Of a DNA stretch of 64,000 nt, positions 32,458 through 44,217 are shown in pieces (positions within the stretch are counted from its first letter, which is position 1; every line of letters begins with the position of its first letter). The position numbers were made by a program, and so were the translations under genes. A model generated the notes under the pieces. The model had not been told where the DNA came from and did not search any database. It saw only the letters and a list, made by a program, of their open reading frames with translations. This stretch comes from Alnus glutinosa (taxonomy: Eukaryota; Streptophyta; Magnoliopsida; Fagales; Betulaceae): NCBI RefSeq assembly GCF_958979055.1, contig NC_084895.1, positions 1,722,001 through 1,786,000 of the forward strand, given 5' to 3'.

Positions 32458-34726
32458 GACAGTTTTTTAACAGACGTGGACTCCAGGTCCGGAACCATAT
32501 CTCATGAAAAGTCTTCCGGATCCGTAGCATTTCCCAGAGTTGCACTTTTTCTTTTCTTTTTCTTTTTTTTTTTTTCCGCAAATTTGACTTCCTACCTGCT
32601 ACACATGAACATGGACCCATCTCTCTCTAGAATGGCCTTCACTCTGGACTTGATCGTAATTTGGCGGAGGCACGTTTTCAAAGCCCTTAATTTTTTATTT
32701 TCTTATTTTTAGGTTAAGCAATGGCCCTGCAAAAATAGAAACAGCCCCCTTTAAAAAAAACTTTACTCTAACTACAAATATAAATTTTCTTTTATATATA
32801 TATATAAAACCCTGCAAGTCCACAATAAATACAGCAGATTTAAAAGGGGAAAAAAATAGCAAATCATTTTCAACACAGCAACCCAACTTAACCCGACAAT
32901 GTCAATCAAAAAATTAAAAAATACACTGCACAAGAAAAAAAAAAAAGACAATTTACTTTTCAATAACTCAAATTTCTCTCAACCTCATTCTTATATTCAA
33001 CCCTAAGAGAAAAGAAAAGAAAAACGCAGCTTTAAAATGTCGAAGGCTCGAGAGAACTGAGAGTGAGATTTAAGAAGAACAGCTTTGGAGGAAACACCGT
33101 CGGCCGTCCACAGTCCACCAGCACTGTCGTTTGTCACACTTTGAGTTATCTGCTAGATCTCACTTCTCTGTAGGGCTATAGGCTATTTTGCAATTTTTGC
33201 TTTAAAATTTGAAGTTTTTCTATGAACAAAAAGAAGAAGAAGAGAGTGTAGAAGAAACTAGAGAAGTGAGGAAGATAGGAGGAGATGAGGAGACGGAGGA
33301 CAGGAGGAGTGAAACTGAAGGTTGTGATTGTGATTCTGTGAAGGCTTGATTCGCTTGAAGCACTAGTGCCTTTGTGCGTTGACAGTGCGTTTGGGTAGAA
33401 AAATAATATAGGCAGAAGGTGAGAAAGCCGAGAAGATCCTAAAAACTAAGAAACTAGAAGGGAATACTGTGAATGAGTCATAAGTGAATCAATGGGCTTC
33501 AAAAAACCACTTTTTGATAAATTGATAAATTGTATTTGTCATTTTGTTGGATCACTTGGATGAGTGGTGCTGTCGTGGGCCCATCAACCACGGGTGGAGA
33601 GGAAATTAATTGAGAAGTAAATATTGTACATTGAGGAGGAAATTAATCAATAACCTTTTTTTCTACTTTCTTTTTTTAAATTAGGAATCAAATTATTCAA
33701 AATTTCAAATTTGATTATGTGATTAATATGAGAAATAATTAATTAATCAAATATGCTTTGTTAGTATTTGTCTTTTATTGATAAATTTTTTTATATGTTT
33801 TTATTATTTAATTTGTTTTTTAAGTATTTAGTCGAGATTGAATTCTTAAGAAACTTACAAAATAAATACACAAAAATAAAGAACTAACTATGCCTTTTTT
33901 TTTTCTTTTTTTTTTAATTGTATTCCGTCACTTATTCTTCTAATTTTTTTTTTTATTATTGGTTTGTAGCGTTCAGCTAGCACATTTTTATCTTTGATTT
34001 GTTTTCAAGAAATCCTTCAAACTCAAGATAACGTTGATTCACCGAAAGGTACTCATTTTTCTTATACCCTATTAACTGTGCTTAATTTATTTGTTAAGTA
34101 GTTTATCTTTTTTCTTGTTTGCTATTTTGATGGGTTATTTGATTTGGTTCGTTGCCTTTTCAATTGTTAATGCTAATAAGAACTATTATAATTAAAAAAA
34201 TTCTAACAAAGAAAAGTTATTTTTAAATATGATTTTATAGACATGTAACTTTTGTATACAGTTATAACTTATGATTTAATATGAAGTTAAGTTTAACTGT
34301 TTAAGATTTGTTTTCTTTTATTTTACAAGCGGGCACACATATAGAAGGACTACATATACATATTTATTTATTTAGGTTCGACCCCCCCCTACCCACCAAT
34401 TGATTTATGGCTTTGCCCCTGTTTTTAACACATACATTATTGATTGTGGGTCTGGTGGTGAATTCGCAATAACAAATAACAATAAAAATTATAATTCTTT
34501 TTAAATTAAGATTCTACAAAGGAATCAAGATAAAATCATATAAAATCACTTTTATAGTGTTTCATATTGATAAACTAATACAAATAATAAGCCGGAGGCT
34601 AAAGCCATATTAATAGGCTTATATAAAGCCTAAATTAGAAACCCTAAAAAATAATAATAGAAATACAAAATAAAAACACTTTGGAATACAAAACGACAAC
34701 TTTACCTAATAAACGTTGGAATTACA
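32458..34726. other. Block B conserved noncoding flank
   Basis: This is collinear with block A 19205-22141 and partly with block D. It is T-rich and A-rich spacer with short homopolymers. No coding region is supported. Confidence 0.5.
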
Positions 34727-34735
34727 AAATATTCA

Positions 34736-35150
34736 GGGGTAATTACCTTTTTCCCCTATGAACTACCAACTTTTGCGCAAAACCCCTACAAATTACCAAC
34801 TCGACCAAAATAGAACATTCAACTACTAAATACAACCATTTTCTCCCCTTCCGTCAGTTAGAGAGTTAAAACAAACGGTAAACGAGTCACGTGACCGCCA
34901 CGTGCCGTTTTACATGGGGGCATGTTGGAAGATGGTGGTAGTTCATGAGGGGAAATAGGAAGAAAATGAGGGTAAAACAGCATGTGACGGTCACGTGACC
35001 CGTTAACCGTTTGTTTTAACCCCTTTGACTGACGGAATGGGAGAAAAAGGTTGTCTTTGGTAGTTGAATGCTCTATTTTGGTCAAGTTGGTAGTTTGTGG
35101 GGACTTTGCGCAAAAGTTGGTCGTTCATGGGGGGAAAAGGTAATTAACCC
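34736..35150. mobile_element. Mutator-type MITE, 415 bp
   Basis: The left end GGGGTAATTACCTTTTTCCC pairs with the right end reading GGGGAAAAGGTAATTAACCC. Inverted similarity extends far inward, for example AAAACAAACGGT against ACCGTTTGTTTT near 34870 and 35012. A perfect 9-bp duplication, AAATATTCA, flanks it at 34727-34735 and 35151-35159. Block A has the unfilled site with one AAATATTCA at 22142-22150, so the insertion came after the A/B duplication. Confidence 0.9.
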
Positions 35151-35159
35151 AAATATTCA

Positions 35160-36297
35160 TGAAATATAAAATTGTAGTCCTCTAAATAAGCTTTCCAACG
35201 CTATCAAGTTTGGAATCTGACGATTTCCATACAAAAGAGATCCTCAATAACTATCTCATTATAGAAACCTTCCTTCAATAGACCAAAAATTATTGCGCTA
35301 TCCCAATTTACATCCAGATAGCCAATCAACAAATATTGCCTAAAAACACTAAAAATACCCTGTAAACAAAATCTTCCCTCGAAGATAAAACCCAATTAAC
35401 AATATTAATAGGCTAATACAGTAATATCTCATCTATTCGTGTTAATAAAAATTGATTAATATTTTTATGTTGTGAAAAAAAATTGATTTTTATAGGTTAA
35501 AATGATTGGATGAAAATATAAAACATATATGTGATTTCCGTATGCGCCGAATTAAAAAATTATTTTCTTGAAAACATTTTATGCTGACCAAACGGAACAT
35601 TATATAAATGAAATTTATAATTTTCCACTTTAGAAATCTAAACCCATACAAGACGGATATATGTTAGCAATTTCGTGGAAAAGACTGGTTGGGAATCAGA
35701 ATTGTTACTAGTCAATTTCAAATTGTGAGCCAAAAGTATGCAAGCCATCAAGAGGGTCAAATATCATATTCCTTGTCCATTGGACAAAGCCATCGCAAGC
35801 CTTGACCCCACCCGTCCCAACCCTTTATACAAATTTCCAAGGCTCTGTGGAAAGTATATATGACTGGTCACTCCAAATCACATAAATAAAAGAAATTGAT
35901 AGGATAAGGGGGGATATGAATAATGAATTGTCTCGTTTGAACTCGTTAGTGGTCAAATTTATTTAGGGGAAAATTAAGATTTAACAAAAAAAAAAAAAAA
36001 AGGCTTCCGTTTCAAACATTATAACAGTAATTTTCTTCAATAATAATGTCTAATATAGGGCCCGTGGTGATGGGATTGGAACGTCACGCACACATCACCA
36101 TTGGCTGAAGCTCACATCAAATAGAATAATGAGTATATTCATGATTAAGTTATGCACACTCCTACGCCCTGACTTGTAGCATTCAAAAATTCATCTTTGA
36201 ATAATTCACTTTCGGTGACTGAAAATAAACAAAAAATAATAATTAAAAAAAATTCACATATTCTCTCAAATTACTAATAAGTTTAAAATAAAAATTA
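35160..36297. other. Intergenic DNA between blocks B and C
   Basis: Similarity to block A ends near 35212. The remainder is AT-rich spacer without a recognised gene or a repeat with definable ends. Confidence 0.5.
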
Positions 36298-36410
36298 CTA
36301 TTTCAGATATGCCGCTTCTAGCTCTTTTGCTTTACATACCAAACAGAGTATTTTCCATGTCTCTCAGCTCAAACCTAAACTAGGTTCTAATTTATCTATT
36401 TTACATATCA
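36298..36410 (+). repeat. Fragment of CNL 5' flank (block C edge)
   Basis: This is nearly the same as 27865-27955 and related to the DNA upstream of the CNL genes (ATATGCCGCTTCTAGCTC and TTTACATACCAAA). Confidence 0.6.
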
Positions 36411-36418
36411 AAACAAAG

Positions 36419-37003
36419 TGAATTTGGTAGGCATCATTCAACCTGAACCAATGGAGATTTTAACTCGTCGATCTCGGCCAAAGAACAATTGTTTCATCAC
36501 TGAATTGCTGGTGCAATGGTTGGTCAATCCAAAGATGATGCAACTTGGGAGAAGTACCACTCTCTAACACAAGCCTACCCCTACCTTGTGGGCAAGGTGC
36601 TTTAAAGATGGGAGAATTGTAAGGACCTCTTCTGAGAAGGTTGATACGTGGCAACGTAAGGAGGGAAGATTGTTACGAATTGTAGGAGAAGAAGATAAGC
36701 TGGAGAGGCATTGACAGCTGGATAGTTAGTTGCATCCAGTTATGTGTCCTAGTTGTTACTGAAGTCATTATGTTCGTTATCGTCGTTATGTTTGGTAGTT
36801 GTAACTGAATGTATTTATTGATTCAGTTGATAGGCGTAGGCGTAAGAAATTGCATAAATGAGAGGAAGAGAAAGAGAGAGATATTGAATTGTTCAGATTG
36901 AACATCGGAGGGTGTAGCTCTTCGAACTGCCTCTTTTCAATAGAATTTCATTCCATTTCTTCTTTTCCATTTCTCGTTTTCTTCTTAAATTCTTAAGAGA
37001 ACA
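36419..37003 (+). mobile_element. Ty3/gypsy 3' remnant (block C)
   Basis: This has the same start point, pol tail and frameshift as in blocks A and B. The LTR probably spans 36618-37003 and carries an unmatched stretch of about 60 bp at about 36676-36738. Confidence 0.65.
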
Positions 37004-37394
37004 CGTGTTCTTCTACACAGAAGGATTGATAGAGAGGTTCAGCATATGCCAAAAACATAAAATCAACGCAAATCTCAGAACCAAAAAAGCAACAGGAAGG
37101 AAAACCCACCAAAGATTAACTATAATAACAAACAATAATTGGAACCAACAAATTATGAGACAAGATGTATGTAATATGTATGGTACAAGTTATTGTGATT
37201 ATTTGACTTTTATTACTAAGATAATAAGATCTAGGTTGACACAGTCGTGATATTTATCAAGATCCATTATTCTTACATTTACAAATATATATAGTACTTG
37301 GAGTTTGCAATAAGAACATCTAAAATCAATAGGATCCATAATTAATCTGACTTATTATTGAGAGAAACACACATTGAGATTAGCTTACAATTTC

Positions 37395-38705
37395 TTAACT
37401 GATATTAGAGGGGCGTTTATAGTAAGAAAGGACAGAATAAAGGGTTTGTGAAAAAGTGAAAACTAGAATCAAGAATGCAGCCATGAGCGATATGATCGCC
37501 CATGGGTTGCCAAAATAGTCACGCTTCAACGTTGCTTGCCATCTATTGCAAGGGCGCTTACAATATGCATTCACTTCACGGTAGAGGTCTGAGTAAAGGA
37601 AAGCACCAACTGAAGCATCACAATAAAGCCTGTTGAAGATACTTGCTACGTCCTCAGTGCCCAAATAGAGTCTTAGAATTCCTCTGTCTTTTAGAAAATC
37701 TACATCTTGGTCATTGTTAATAAGGTCAGCAAAGAGCTTAGCATAAGAGGTGACTTCAAAGTCTTTGCTTGGATCACATTGTTCAAATGCAATTAAATTT
37801 CTGTATACAGATCTTGCATCCTCCCAAACCTTTAACGGTGGGATTGTCATCACTCCATCTTTGAAAGTTACATCAAGAAGGCTGTTACTTCTGTCTCCAG
37901 CTTTGAATTGAACTCCAGCTTGCACAAGTTCTATCATAGATGGAATCTGCTCCATAGACGTGATGAGGTTTCTTGGCGAAGTTTTAGGGGCCGGTGTTAT
38001 TGTGGATGTTCCAATTGCGGAGTTTCGTAGGCAATCAAGTATATGATCGTGTTTGAGGTTATCACGAGTGGGCCACATATTTTCATAAAACGAAAGGACA
38101 AGATTAGGTAGGGATGTCTCTTCAGCATGTGATTTGGTTAGGTAGAACAAGCAATCAAGCACGCGCCAAGGAAGCTGATTCTCAAGTAGCTTCAGGTCAT
38201 CTGCTAATCTCCAATACATCCATGGCATATAGAACACCGGATCTTCAATGTCTGGTTGCACCTCCCCCGAACCTTTGCGGAATAATTCAAGGATAAAACA
38301 ACCATCAACCACAAGCATCTCTATGAAATCTTTTTCAGGAACAAGAATTTCTTCCGCATAACATGCACGACACTCTTGCTCAATTCTTCCGATAGCTTCT
38401 ACAAAGCACTTCAAAGTAGTTCTCGTAGTTGGTGCTCGATCGAGGAGGCAATGCAAATACCATAACTTAATTTTTTCCATTGCTTGCAGCTTCTCCTTCC
38501 CGTAGTGAAATGGGCCAATTGAAACCAACTCTGGCTCGAAAGCCTTTTCACTATGCCTGCGTTGTCTATCCGGGACTCTAAATATGGAACTTTTAGATGG
38601 TATTGGAGATTTTTGGCAAAGCTTTCCTTGAATCGAAGATGTCACTTCTGTTACAATATCTCTAATAGTGATGGATGTTTGATTGCTACTACTCGTTTTT
38701 GCCAT
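37395..38705 (-). CDS. DUF247 family protein, copy C
   Basis: The gene encodes 436 residues, three longer than copies A and B because the stop is displaced and the protein ends KRPSNIS. The DUF247 signature is intact (SSIFRVPDRQRRHSEKAFEP), but the first Cys of the family CSIFRVP motif is Ser here. A C-terminal hydrophobic segment (WAIISLMAAFLILVFTFSQ) predicts one membrane span. The ATG at 38705 is conserved with A and B. The intron acceptor just upstream is kept, but at about 38800 the sequence jumps to DNA that in block B lies more than 1.3 kb farther upstream. The TATA box, leader exon and donor are therefore deleted. The open frame is intact, so loss of the promoter may be recent or another promoter is used. 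Confidence 0.88.
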   Translation of the reverse strand: MAKTSSSNQTSITIRDIVTEVTSSIQGKLCQKSPIPSKSSIFRVPDRQRRHSEKAFEPELVSIGPFHYGKEKLQAMEKIKLWYLHCLLDRAPTTRTTLKCFVEAIGRIEQECRACYAEEILVPEKDFIEMLVVDGCFILELFRKGSGEVQPDIEDPVFYMPWMYWRLADDLKLLENQLPWRVLDCLFYLTKSHAEETSLPNLVLSFYENMWPTRDNLKHDHILDCLRNSAIGTSTITPAPKTSPRNLITSMEQIPSMIELVQAGVQFKAGDRSNSLLDVTFKDGVMTIPPLKVWEDARSVYRNLIAFEQCDPSKDFEVTSYAKLFADLINNDQDVDFLKDRGILRLYLGTEDVASIFNRLYCDASVGAFLYSDLYREVNAYCKRPCNRWQATLKRDYFGNPWAIISLMAAFLILVFTFSQTLYSVLSYYKRPSNIS

Positions 38706-39004
38706 GATTTGTTCTTTCGTATTCTTTCTTCTTGCCAATGCCAAACAATATCTTTGAGATCCTGCTTTAATAGCAAGTAAAAGGAAGAAGAAAAAAAAAG
38801 AATTGTAATCTCAAATTTGTTTAAAATTGTAGAGAATTGTAATCCTCCTAAAAAGCTATCCCTTACGCCACGTGAAACCATGTTATGGCTGTGCTGGGCA
38901 ACTAAAAATTCTTTCACAGTATATGAACGCAGTTAAAAGCCATTAAATTCATCAATTCAATAAAATAGCAACGATCTGAGTTAAAAATCAAAAGGAAAAA
39001 TCCC

Positions 39005-39232
39005 TTGAGAAAATTTACCCCTCTAGATGGTGGGTCGTGGGTGGTGGCGTTCGGACCGTTCAGTACGGTGGTGCTGGGCTGTTGGTGGTGTAGATGGCGG
39101 GCGTCGCTCTTATCTGCCGGTGGTGGTGTCGCTGGTGGGAGGCGGCTGCTGCTGCGGGGTGGACGGCAGGCGGAGGTTATGGAGGGAGGGAGTAGCTCTT
39201 TGGTGAGAGGGAAAACTTTTGGGGTGAAATGA
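39005..39232. repeat. GC-rich conserved block, copy C
   Basis: This is the third copy of the 228-bp island, now only 300 bp upstream of the DUF247 start because of the deletion described for copy C. Confidence 0.6.
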
Positions 39233-39371
39233 AAGAAAGAGTGGGTTTTCTTTTTGTCTGCAACTTGGAGAGAATAATGGCGTCTAGGATTTTTTTTTTG
39301 TTTTTTTCTTTCGAATTTTTCGATTTGTTTGGAAAGTGACAGAGATCTGGGTTGTTTGGCAAGCGACTTCG

Positions 39372-39640
39372 TCATGTGCTGTCACTGTGCATTGCGGCAT
39401 ATCACCTCAATCCATCAAGCGCCTCTCCTAACGTCTCCATCTCCAATGCCTAGGAATTTTTTTTTTCCCATTTTGCCCTTCTCCCATTAATCACTGAAAA
39501 CGTTTGAAAAGTTGGGAAGAAGGGCAAAATAAAAAATAAAAAATAAATTTAACTCAATTTGTCTGAAGCTTTGGTCCTTGTAGACGGGGCTTGATGGATT
39601 GAGGTTACATGTCGCAATGAACAGTAACTGCAAGACACGA
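39372..39640. mobile_element. Foldback MITE, about 270 bp
   Basis: The left arm ATCACCTCAATCCATCAAGC pairs with the right arm GCTTGATGGATTGAGGTTAC. The outer parts (CACTGTGCATTGCGGC against GTCGCAATGAACAGTAAC) also pair with mismatches. An inner inverted pair is CATTTTGCCCTTCTCCCA against GGGAAGAAGGGCAAAAT. No clear target duplication was found. Confidence 0.6.
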
Positions 39641-41789
39641 TAGACAACAGCATTTTTTTAATTGAATTTTATAATTGGTCTAAATTATAAATCAACTTTT
39701 AAATTATAAATATGAACTACTCTTTAAATTTATTTTATATTTATCAAATTAACAAAATCTATTAATTTATCATATTATATAAATAGTAAGACAATTTTTA
39801 AATATCATTTGTCTTGTAATTTATTAACGAATTTTTGTTTACTTAGTGAACAACAAACGAATTCAAAAAGTTATTTGTAATTATAATACTTTAAGAAGTA
39901 ATTTGTAATTTAAACTAACTTTAAAGATCAGTAACGTAATTATTTTAATTAATAATTTCCTTTATTTGTTTTCAGTAAATTCACAATGTTCAATGACAGC
40001 ATTTATATATTTTATACTCCATCAAATGCGTCGTCTATGAATTTCTCTAGACAAAAGGTTTAACATAGTAAGCCCTAAAAAGATTTAGTATTTTTTTTTC
40101 GTTATTTATTTCCCTCTATTTGTTTTCAGTAAATTCACAACTTGGTCAATGACAGCATTTATATCTTTGCTACTCCCACCAAATGCGTCTTTTCGAGTGA
40201 AACTTTTGGATTTATTTAACATAGTAAAAAGATTTAGAAATTGTTGCATTATAGTGCTCTTCACAAAGAAGATATTACCAAGTAGATCCAATGAGTAATT
40301 GTGTCAACAATGGTTAGATGTTTAACCAAAGAGTAAGTACAATGGTCAGTGTCATGAAATGGATGCTTTGTTAATATTAAATTTTTGTCATAATTGATAC
40401 AAGGGTCATCTAATTTAAATGAATGTGCTCGATCAGTTCATCCAACACCTCTGCTACCTGTCATTTATCTTTAGTATCGATATCTAATAACCATAGACAT
40501 TGGAAAGTTTTCAAGTGGATTAGTTGATGACTGGTTGCATTATTATTATTTATTAGTTGATTTTCTTATTGACTTGAAGTCTTCTGTATAGACTGTATGC
40601 ATGCACATCATATCGAATTTGTGTCCAAGTTATTGGTAGACTAAACTTCGATTGTAAATTTCTAAAAACCTCTGTCATGAAGTCTTATGTAAGCATGCAC
40701 ATCATAATAATAATAAAAAAAATGTTTAAAAATAACATTGGAAGTGATGCAATGCACATTAGCTGTTGTAAAATGGTGAAAGCTAAGGAAGTGGACATTT
40801 TTCCGCTCCCAAAGAACAGCAGAAATCACATATCACAATTATTTGAGAATCTCATACAGATAAAAAAAATAAAAATAAAAATAAAAACCCAATTATTTAA
40901 ACTTGGAAAGGTCCAATATATGGGTGGTTGAGGTCATATATTGAAATATTAGATTAATTTTTTTATTTGATTTTGATTTTGTACAATATGTTGTTGACCA
41001 ACAAACAAAAAATGAAACTTGAAAGTAATTTATGTATAATCCAATACAATATTTTGTTGTTTAATAAATTTGTCCACCATCCTAATTCTCTCCTTATGGA
41101 TAACATGTGATTTTATTATTTAGTAAATACTATTTCATAATTATGTTTATATTCAAATTTGTCTTAACCTTTATAAAGTTATACTTATTTTGGCTTAGTA
41201 TTGGTTAATTATAATATATTCATTATTGGATATTTGCATACTGTTATCTTCAGCTTTTAGATTCTTAATTTTATTTTTGATTATAATCCAACCAACTTTG
41301 AAAATAAATACTTCATTCTAGCACATGAATGAGTTTTTGGGCTCTAACTAGAATAGGCCTAGGTTAGCAATGATACACAAGATTGTATCATATGACCAAC
41401 ATACAAGACAATGCATTGGGTCTACAGTATAACGTATAGAAACCATTTATAATTTGCATTATAATATTATTTAAATGGTATCTTTAATTAATGTTTGCAA
41501 ATGTTGAATACATTTGATTGCTTTTGCATACTTTGAAAAAATGGACACTTTCAAGCGACTACAATTATTAGTAAACATAAAAGATGGATTCTCTGGTGAA
41601 ATTCTTTTCATGTTTTTCGTTTTAATTGATAGGCCAACAAATCGTCGATGAGTGGATATGCAGTTCTTATTAAGGATTTAGCAATATACACTGATTTTTT
41701 TTTTTTGTTGATAACTGCTGGTGTTTTAATTATATTATTCAAATCGATCTTATATGGTTAGAAGCATAAAATGTCTTTTTCCTTACCTA
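39641..41789. other. AT-rich DNA separating blocks C and D
   Basis: A segment of about 125 bp containing TGTTTTCAGTAAATTCACAA and AATGACAGCATTTATAT occurs twice, at about 39967-40090 and 40121-40235. A 61-codon minus frame at 40106-40291 spans the second copy; I do not recognise it and do not call it a gene. No other coding evidence is visible. Confidence 0.5.
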
Positions 41790-42905
41790 TTGAAGAAAAA
41801 AAAAAGGTATGAAAGAAATTTATTTATAATTTTCCAAATTTTTTCAATTCAATAAAAATTTATTGAATTGAAAAAATTAAAATTCATCAATTTTTATTGA
41901 ATTGAAAAAATTTTAAGCAATAATAATTAAAAGCCATTAAATTCATCATTTCAATAAAATAGCAACGATCTGAGTTAAAAATCAAAAGGAAAAATCCCTT
42001 GAGAAAATTTACCCCTCTAAATGGTGGGTCGTGGGTGGTGGCGTTCGGACCGTTCAGTACGGTGGTGCTGGGCTGTTGGTGGTGTAGATGGCGGGCGTCA
42101 CTCTCATCTGCCGGTGATGGTGTCGCTGGTGGGCGGCTGCTGCTGCTGCGGGGTGGACGGCAGGCGGAAGTTATGGAGGGAGGGAGTAGCTCTTTGGTGA
42201 AAGGGAAAACTTTTGGGGTGAAATGAAAGAAAGAGTGGGTTTGTACTTCTGCAGGTCTGCAACTTGGAGAGAATGGCGTCCAGATTTTTTTTTCTCTTTC
42301 GAATTTTTGTCTGCAACTTGGAGACAATAATGGCGTCCAGAATATTTTTTTCTTTTGAATTTTTATCAACAAAAGTCAATCTTGTATGCATTTCAATCAC
42401 GTCAGCCAGCCATCTCTCTCCTGACATTTCACTGCAACACGAAACAGAGAAATGAAAGACCGTCCTGTCCGTTGTTTAATAATTAAAAAAATAAAAAATA
42501 CATAAAAGATAAATAAAAAAATATATATTTTTTTAATTATTAAATAACGGACGGGGACAGTTTTTTAACAGACGTGGGCTCCAGGTCCGGAACCATTTCT
42601 CCTAAAAAAATCTTCCGAATCCGTAGCATTTTCCAGAGTTGCACTTTTTCTTTTTCTTTTTTGTTTTTTTTCCGCAAATTTGACTTCCTACCTGCTACAC
42701 ATGAACATGGACCCATCTCTCTCTAGAATGGCCTTCACTCTGGACTTGATCGTAATTTGGCGGAGGCACGTTTTCAAAGCCCTTAATTTTTTATTTTTTT
42801 TATTTTTAGGTTAAGCAATGGCTCTGCAAAAATAGAATCAGCCCCCCCCTTAAAAAAAAAACTTTACTCTAACTACAAATACAATTTTTTTTTCTTTTTT
42901 TTAAA

Positions 42906-42946
<41 letters not shown>

Positions 42947-43335
42947 CCTGCAAGTCCACAGTAAATGCAGCAGATTTAAAAGGGAAAAAAAATAAAAAAT
43001 CATTTTCAACATGGCAACCCAACCTAACCTGACAACGTCAATCAAAAAATTAAAAAATACACTGCACAAATAAAAAAAACAAAAAGGCAAAATTTACTTT
43101 TCAATAACTCAAATTTCCCTCAACCTCATTCTTACATTCAACCCTAAGAGAAAAGAAAAGAAAAACGCAGCTTCAAAATACCGAAGGCTCGAGAGAACTC
43201 AGAAAACTGAGATTGAAATTTGAGAAGAACAGCTTTGGAGGAAACACCGTCGGCCGTCCACGGTCCACCAGCACTGTCGTTTGTCACACTTTGAGTTATC
43301 TACTAGATCTCACTTCTCTATAGGGCCATAGGCTA
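41790..43335. repeat. Block D: truncated duplicate lacking DUF247
   Basis: It starts with AAAAAAAAAGGTATGAAAG and the DNA that in block B lies just upstream of the DUF247 start, then skips to the GC-rich block and the conserved flank. It ends near 43335 at AGGCTATTTT. The coding region itself is missing. It includes a palindrome of ATTCAATAAAAATTTATTGAAT type near 41845-41905 and a TA run at about 42914-42942. Confidence 0.7.
41999..42226. repeat. GC-rich conserved block, copy D
   Basis: This is the fourth copy of the 228-bp island, the same length as the others, with both the plus and minus frames still free of stops. Confidence 0.6.
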
Positions 43336-44217
43336 TTTTAACTACCACAAAAAGTTGCTCCAAATGAGTGAAATAAACTTTATCTAAAAAAAAGTATTCA
43401 TAAAACAAATTTAATAACTCAAGCATGAACGTCATATTTCCTTTGATTAAAAAGAAAAAGGAAAAATCCAAATTAGTTAATTTTAATCAAACTGTAAAGT
43501 TTTTTTTTTTTTAAAAAAAAAAAAAACATAGCATTGAAAACCAAGATGAAATCCATCAAGGCAGAAACAAAATATTGGTAATTGTGGACAGACCGGCGGT
43601 TTATTAGCATCATAGCATGACAAGGTCAGAAAAAAAAGCCTTATGGGATTAAAACAAAAAAAAAAAAAAACAAAAAAACAAAAAAAACAAAAACAAAAAC
43701 AAAAAAAAAGCACCAAAAATTACAGAGCCAAGATAGTAGGTGAGCATGCCTTGAAACTGATCAAAGAATCGTTCTTTCACCCAAAGGCTCTCAGAGATCG
43801 GTGAATAACATGGAAAGACCAACGCTTTTACTTTTACTTAGGTACAAGTCTTCGTAAATACCCAACATACAAATATCACTTTTTATTAATTTTAAAATTA
43901 ACAATTCATTATAAGCATTTGTCAAAAATACCCAACATACAAATATCAACACTTTTAGGTACAACTCTGCATAAATACAAATTGTAATATTAGAAATGTG
44001 ACAAAAAATTGATTGAAATCATGTATTCAGTGTTTCAAAGCATCTCCAGTGACCTCTTCATTTTAAAATTTTCATTAAAATTTAGTGAAAAACTCAAAAA
44101 ACTCCACTCCAATAAGCTTTTTATAAATTCTTCTTTATTTTAGCTCTTATCAGAATCTCATTTCAAATTTGACTCACAAATTTCATGAGCTATTCAATAT
44201 TCTATTATTTTTCGTTT
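43336..44217. other. AT-rich spacer, no gene seen
   Basis: The DNA contains A/C-rich simple sequence at about 43650-43710. A string near 44038-44060, AAGCATCTCCAGTGACCTC, resembles the edge of common plant MITEs, but no second end is visible. Confidence 0.45.

Noticed and set aside
40106..40291. 61-codon minus-strand frame with RKDAFGGSSKDINAVIDQVV
   Set aside because: It looks protein-like but matches no family I know, and it overlaps a local duplication. It is left uncalled.
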